Under the pieces are notes generated by a model. It worked only from the letters and a program-made list of their open reading frames with translations, was not told the DNA's origin and did not search any database. Position numbers and translations under genes: made by a program. Source: Hymenobacter perfusus (GTDB taxonomy: Bacteria; Bacteroidota; Bacteroidia; Cytophagales; Hymenobacteraceae). Taken from it: 64,000 nt of DNA. The DNA lies in the NCBI RefSeq assembly GCF_003944765.1, contig NZ_RWIU01000006.1:1-64000 (forward strand), in the 5' to 3' direction. Shown here in pieces: positions 59,644 through 64,000 of the stretch. Each line of letters begins with the position of its first letter. Within the stretch, counting starts at the first letter, position 1.

Positions 59644-62406
59644 ATGACCGACTACGCCGCTCTGCTACCCGTGTTCAATGCACTACCTGGGGCTAATCTG
59701 CTTATTACCCCGCAGCTGCTGATTGAAGCGGTCAGCAACGACTACCTGGCGGCTACTCTCACCCGGCGCGAGCAGTTGGTGGGGCTCTCGGTCTTCGACG
59801 CTTTGCCTGACCACCCGGCGGCGGCCCAGGCCCCTTCTGCCGGCCGGGAACTGCGTGCTTCGCTGGAACAGGTCCTCGCTACCGGGCAGCCGCACACTAT
59901 GCTCCAGCAGGGCTATGCCATACCCAATCCACACGCGCCCGGCCGGTTTATGCAGCGTTACTGGCAGCCGCGCAATCTGCCCATCCACGACGAGCAAGGC
60001 CAACTACGCCATATTCTGCACACCTTAACCGACGTTACCGAACAGGCGCAGGAGCGCGGGAATTTCTACCAGATTTTTGAGCACACCCCGGCCGCCATCT
60101 GTATTCAGCGGGGCCCGGAGCACCACTACGAATACGCTAACCTTGCTTATCAGGCATTTTTTCCGGGCCGTCAGCTGCTGGGCCGGACCGTGGCCGAAGC
60201 CCTGCCCGAAACGGTGGAAGCGGGCATTGTGGCCCTGCTGGACCGCGTGTACCAGACCGGCGAAACCTACTTCGGCCACGAGTTGCCGCTGATGGTGGAC
60301 CAGCCCAATGGCCAGCCGCCCCGGCAGATGTACTTCACCTTCACCTACCAGGCCTACCGCGAAAACGGGGAAATTGTGGGCATCTCCACCTTTGCCTACG
60401 ATGTGGCCGAGCAGGTAATACTACGCCAGCGTGCCGAGCAGGAACGCACAACGGCCCTGGCCGCCATCAGACGCCAGGTGGAGGAGCGCGAAATGTTTTA
60501 CCAGGTCTTTGAGCAAACCCCGGCCCTGGTGCAGCTGCTCCGCCAGCCCGGCCACCGGATAGCCTACGTGAACCCGGCATATCAGGCCCTGTTTCCCGGC
60601 CACCAGTTGATAGGCCGTGACCTGGGCGAGGCGCTGCCCGAGCTGGCAACGCAGGGTTTTGTGGCCCTGCTGGACGGCGTGTACCAGACCGGTGAAACCT
60701 ATGTGGGGGTAGAAGTGCCGCTGAACCTGGCTGCCACGCTCACCCACCCTGCCGGCACGTATTATTTCAACTTCACCTATCAGGCCTACCGCGAGCAGGG
60801 CCGGATAGCCGGCGTGTCCGTTTTCGCCTATAATGTAACGGAGCAGGTACTGGCCCGGCGCCAGCGCGAAGCGGAGCGCCTGCGCCTCCACGAGGTATTT
60901 GCGCAGGCCCCGGTGGCCATCTGCGTATTTGAAGGCCCCGACTACGTGCTAGACGTAGTGAATCAGCCCATGAGCCAGATGCTGGGCCGCCCGCTGCCGC
61001 AGCTGCTGGGTCAGCCGTTCTTTGAGGCCATGCCCGAGTTGGCCGACCAGGGCCTGCGCTTCCTGCTGGATGAGGTTCGGCGAACGGGCGTGCCGTTTGT
61101 GGCCCGGGAGCAGGAAATCCGGCTGGCTCGCCACCAACCCCACGAAACCGGCCTGTTCGATTTCGTATATCAGCCCCTGCATGACGAATACAACGAGGTG
61201 TCGGCCATCATCTGCGTGGCCACGGAAGTCACCACCCAGGTAGCGGCCCGGCGCGTGGTAGAGCAGCGGGAAGAATCGTTCCGTCTGATGGCAGACAACG
61301 CCCCGGCCATGCTCTGGGTAACCGACCCCGACGGTTATTGCACCTACCTCAACCAGCCCTGGTACGCCTTTACGGGCCAGACCGAGGCGGAAGCCCTGGG
61401 TATGGGCTGGGTAAGCGCGGTACACCCCGAGGATGCCCCGGCGGCCGGCCAGGCCTTTATAGAGGCAAATGCTCATCGCATTCCGTTTCACTGCCTGTAC
61501 CGCCTGCGGCGGCACGATGGACACTACCGCTGGGCCGTTGATAGCGGGCAGCCGCGCTTTACTCAGGATGGGGAGTTTGCCGGCATTGTAGGGACGGTTA
61601 TTGATGTGCACGAGCAGAAGCTGGCCGAGCTGGCCCTGCAACGTCTTACGCTGAAGCTGCGCAACTCCCGCGACAAAGCCCAGGCCCTCAACACGGAGCT
61701 GCAAGCCACCAACGGGCAGCTGGTGCGCACCAACGTCGACCTGGATAACTTCATTTATACGGCCTCCCACGATCTGAAGGCTCCTATCACCAATATTGAG
61801 GGTCTGCTGTACATGCTCCGCGACGAGTTGCCCGCCGACCTGCAGGCCAACGAGGCGGCCCACCTGATGGCGTTGATGCAGGACTCGGTGGAACGGTTTA
61901 AGCGCACCATTGAGCACCTCACCGATGTTTCGCGGCTGCAGCAGGAGCACGACCAGCCCGTGACGGAAGTAGTTCTGCGGGAAGTAATTGAGGATGTGCA
62001 GCTTGATCTGGCCCCGCTGCAGCAGCAGGTGGGTGGCCAGGTAGAACTGCACGTTGAGGACTGCTCAACCATTATGTTTTCGCCGAAAAACCTGCGCTCT
62101 GTGGTGTATAATCTGCTCAGCAATGCGTTTAAATACCACCATCCCGACCGCACGCCGCAGGTCCGGATCAGTTGCCGGGCCGAGGGCAGTTACCAGATTC
62201 TGGAAGTGCAGGATAATGGACTGGGGATTGAGCAGGGCCGGGAGGACCAGCTCTTTGCCATGTTCCAGCGGCTGCATACCCACGTAGAAGGCTCCGGCAT
62301 CGGGCTGTACATGGTTAAACGGATGGTAGAAAACGTGGGCGGCAACATCACGGTGCAAAGCCAGCCTGGCGAGGGCTCCGTCTTCTCCGTCTACTTCAAA
62401 CGGTAA
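59644..62406 (+). CDS. Multi-PAS sensor histidine kinase
   Basis: A 920-residue cytoplasmic sensor with no membrane helix. About five PAS-like domains are seen (residues near 1-130, 140-270, 290-420, 430-560 and 565-690); the second and third share HEL/VEVPL...FTYQAYRENG-type blocks and look like duplicates, and the last ends with a PAC-like YRLRRHDGHYRWAVDSGQP. A coiled coil precedes the HisKA motif TASHDLKAPITNIEG with His709, then an N box NLLSNAFKYHHP, G1 DNGLGIEQ and G2 GSGIGLYMVKRMVENVGG. No response regulator is adjacent, so the partner is unknown. Confidence 0.93.
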   Translation: MTDYAALLPVFNALPGANLLITPQLLIEAVSNDYLAATLTRREQLVGLSVFDALPDHPAAAQAPSAGRELRASLEQVLATGQPHTMLQQGYAIPNPHAPGRFMQRYWQPRNLPIHDEQGQLRHILHTLTDVTEQAQERGNFYQIFEHTPAAICIQRGPEHHYEYANLAYQAFFPGRQLLGRTVAEALPETVEAGIVALLDRVYQTGETYFGHELPLMVDQPNGQPPRQMYFTFTYQAYRENGEIVGISTFAYDVAEQVILRQRAEQERTTALAAIRRQVEEREMFYQVFEQTPALVQLLRQPGHRIAYVNPAYQALFPGHQLIGRDLGEALPELATQGFVALLDGVYQTGETYVGVEVPLNLAATLTHPAGTYYFNFTYQAYREQGRIAGVSVFAYNVTEQVLARRQREAERLRLHEVFAQAPVAICVFEGPDYVLDVVNQPMSQMLGRPLPQLLGQPFFEAMPELADQGLRFLLDEVRRTGVPFVAREQEIRLARHQPHETGLFDFVYQPLHDEYNEVSAIICVATEVTTQVAARRVVEQREESFRLMADNAPAMLWVTDPDGYCTYLNQPWYAFTGQTEAEALGMGWVSAVHPEDAPAAGQAFIEANAHRIPFHCLYRLRRHDGHYRWAVDSGQPRFTQDGEFAGIVGTVIDVHEQKLAELALQRLTLKLRNSRDKAQALNTELQATNGQLVRTNVDLDNFIYTASHDLKAPITNIEGLLYMLRDELPADLQANEAAHLMALMQDSVERFKRTIEHLTDVSRLQQEHDQPVTEVVLREVIEDVQLDLAPLQQQVGGQVELHVEDCSTIMFSPKNLRSVVYNLLSNAFKYHHPDRTPQVRISCRAEGSYQILEVQDNGLGIEQGREDQLFAMFQRLHTHVEGSGIGLYMVKRMVENVGGNITVQSQPGEGSVFSVYFKR

Positions 62407-62533
62407 TTGGGGACCTTTGCATTCAGGCTACTACCGGGTCGTTCCTGTGCATCTCTGCCAGCGGTTTGAGCCGGAAAAGGCAGTGACGTTCGGAAGCAGT
62501 ACTTTTCGGAATTGACATCACTCCAAGGTCCGC

Positions 62534-63535
62534 ATGCTACCGCTTACTCCCCTGGCCCACTACCGTCTGCTGCTCCTGCTGCCCCTGGCCCTGCTCACGC
62601 GCCCGGCCCGGGCCCAGCAGCACCCCGCCTTCCCCCGCGACACGTCGTTTACGGTGCATAGTGCCTATAGTAAGGCAAAGAAGCAATATCCTGATATTAC
62701 GGTGGCCCGGCCGCCGGTGCCAGCCACCGTACGGGCCCGAACGGATATTGTGTACTGCATCCCGAACGGCCACCCGCTGAAGCTGGATGTATTTTACCCC
62801 AAACCCAGCCGCCGCCGACAGCTGCCAGCAGTGCTTATTGTGCACGGCGGCGGCTGGCGCTCCGGCGACCGAAGCCAGCATATGCCCCTGGCGCAACAGC
62901 TGGCGGCCCGGGGCTTCGTAGCCGTTACCGCCGAGTACCGGCTGAGCACGGAGGCCCCTTACCCGGCCGCCATGCAGGACCTGAAAACGGCTATCCGCTG
63001 GATGCGGGCCAACGCCCGGAGCTATGGTCTGGATACCGCGCGCATTGCTGTGTGGGGATTTTCGGCGGGCGGCCAGCTGGCCGCCCTGGTAGGCACCACC
63101 AACCAAAACCCGCTGTATGAGGCCGGCAACTGTTACCGCAGCCGTTCCAGCAGCGTGCAGGCCATTATAGATGCCGATGGTATTCTGGCCTTCATCCACC
63201 CCGAATCGGGGGAGGGCGACGACAGCCGGAGCCTTTCCGCCGCCACGCAATGGCTCGGCAGCAGCAAACAGGCCCGGCCGGAACTGTGGCAGCAGGCATC
63301 GGCCCTGAGCCACCTTGGCCCGGCTACGCCGCCCATCCTGTTCATTAACAGCGGGGTAGACCGTATGCACGCCGGCCGCGACGATGCGCGCCGCCAGCTG
63401 GCGGCCCTGGGTATTTACTCAGAAGTACAGCGGTTCCCGGAAGCACCTCATCCGTTTCCGCTCTTCAACCCCTGGTTTGCGCCCACGCTGGAGTACACGG
63501 TGGCCTTTCTGCGCCGGGTTTTCGGGCAGCCATAG
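62534..63535 (+). CDS. Alpha/beta hydrolase (esterase/lipase type), exported
   Basis: A 333-residue protein with a signal peptide ending RPARAQQ. The core shows LIVHGGGWRSGDRSQHMPLA (oxyanion-hole HGGG), the nucleophile elbow WGFSAGGQLAALVG, an acidic residue near FINSGVDRMHAG, and a C-terminal His in APHPFPLF. This HGGG...GxSxGG order is that of BD-FAE/hormone-sensitive-lipase-like carboxylesterases that act on ester substrates such as acetylated polysaccharides; the exact substrate is not known. Confidence 0.88.
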   Translation: MLPLTPLAHYRLLLLLPLALLTRPARAQQHPAFPRDTSFTVHSAYSKAKKQYPDITVARPPVPATVRARTDIVYCIPNGHPLKLDVFYPKPSRRRQLPAVLIVHGGGWRSGDRSQHMPLAQQLAARGFVAVTAEYRLSTEAPYPAAMQDLKTAIRWMRANARSYGLDTARIAVWGFSAGGQLAALVGTTNQNPLYEAGNCYRSRSSSVQAIIDADGILAFIHPESGEGDDSRSLSAATQWLGSSKQARPELWQQASALSHLGPATPPILFINSGVDRMHAGRDDARRQLAALGIYSEVQRFPEAPHPFPLFNPWFAPTLEYTVAFLRRVFGQP

Positions 63536-63670
63536 GGGGCGTTTTTCACAGGTCCCGATCAGCGGCAGCCAATCAGCACCCAACCGCTCTAGGAAATCCG
63601 GACGCTCCCGCTGTAACTTGCCCGAAGGCGTTGGTTCGGCCTGTTCAGTTTATAGCTTAGGGGTGTTTCT

Positions 63671-64000
63671 ATGGATGACTTGGGCATTGTGGGCCTGGGG
63701 TTGGTGTTCGTGCTGGTGTTGGTTTCCTATCGGGGCATGCAGGACCCGGCGTATTTCGCTCGGTACGCGTTTGAAGTAGGCGCAATCCGCTACCGGCGGC
63801 AGTACCTGCGGCTGCTGTCATCGGGGTTCCTACACGTTGGCTGGTGGCATCTGGGGTTCAACGTACTCACGCTCTGGTGCTTTGGCGGGGCACTGGAGAC
63901 AGTGGTGGGAATGCAGAATTTCCTGCTGCTCTATTTTGTGAGCCTGGTTGGCGGCAACCTATTTTCCTTGTGGCTGCACCGCCACGAGCCCCGCTACACC
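63671..64000 (+). CDS. Rhomboid-family intramembrane protease (cut by window edge)
   Basis: The first 110 residues read MDDLGIVGLGLVFVLVLVSY, a membrane helix, then RYRRQYLRLLSSGFLHVGWW followed by HLGFNVLTLWCFGGALE. The SSGFLHxxWxHLxFN...L..FG..LE block is typical of rhomboid proteases before the GxSG active-site helix, which lies beyond the window. The ATG at 63671 precedes this first helix directly. Confidence 0.85.
   Translation, partial: MDDLGIVGLGLVFVLVLVSYRGMQDPAYFARYAFEVGAIRYRRQYLRLLSSGFLHVGWWHLGFNVLTLWCFGGALETVVGMQNFLLLYFVSLVGGNLFSLWLHRHEPRYT

Overview
The window looks like chromosomal DNA of a Hymenobacter-like member of the Bacteroidota (Cytophagales, Hymenobacteraceae). The support is indirect but consistent: G+C-rich coding DNA, gene starts without Shine-Dalgarno sequences, -7 promoter boxes of the Bacteroidota TAnnTTTG type, many lipoproteins and outer-membrane proteins, a PorE-like type IX secretion protein, a DUF4199 protein, a fused IcmF-type mutase and several families typical of the group. 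No rRNA or tRNA gene and no CRISPR array was seen.

Layout. The left edge cuts an IS630-type transposase. 0.25-7 kb holds a PA2169-type four-helix protein, a DEDDh exonuclease/GIY-YIG nuclease fusion, a divergent pair of small SpoIIAA-like paralogues and a divergent pair of large kinase-like lipoproteins. 7-18 kb is envelope and housekeeping: topoisomerase IB, two M48 proteases, an App1-type phosphatase, the transglycosylase MtgA, a LON-domain protein, a metallophosphoesterase, a lipid kinase and an L,D-transpeptidase-like protein. 18-33 kb holds a DUF4199 protein, an ABC-F protein, an outer-membrane barrel, a 3-hydroxyacyl-CoA dehydrogenase, MsrA, DapD, a glycosyltransferase, and a same-strand run of FabH, a DtxR-type regulator, MnmE and citrate synthase. 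32-40 kb has three tandem Spy-like paralogues (a fourth is at 18 kb), PorE, QueE, FolD and LepA. 40-48 kb has a GlcG/HbpS-like protein with a formaldehyde dehydrogenase, a TonB-plug-type carboxypeptidase-regulatory protein, a Uma2 protein, an unusual 21-bp tandem repeat, a pentapeptide protein and IcmF. 51.7-64 kb has an MBL-fold hydrolase, an ABC transporter, a lipoprotein PBP2, small lipoproteins, DoxX, a multi-PAS histidine kinase, an esterase and a truncated rhomboid protease.

The clearest foreign segment is 48.25-51.53 kb, which is strikingly A+T-rich inside G+C-rich DNA. It encodes a two-gene operon: a PD-(D/E)xK-like DUF1837/HamA-type protein overlapping a DEAH SF2 helicase. This is the architecture of the Hachiman (HamAB) anti-phage system and is the main accessory finding.

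Other structure outside genes: long inverted repeats recur at tail-to-tail gene junctions (2.4, 6.9, 10.5, 24.1 and 43.7 kb), some built from purine-rich words. A 15-bp word is shared between one of these and a separate hairpin element at 52.7 kb. A degenerate 21-bp repeat at 43.8-44.1 kb is in phase with heptapeptides in several frames. All functional calls come from reading sequence and family motifs by eye; no database search was run.
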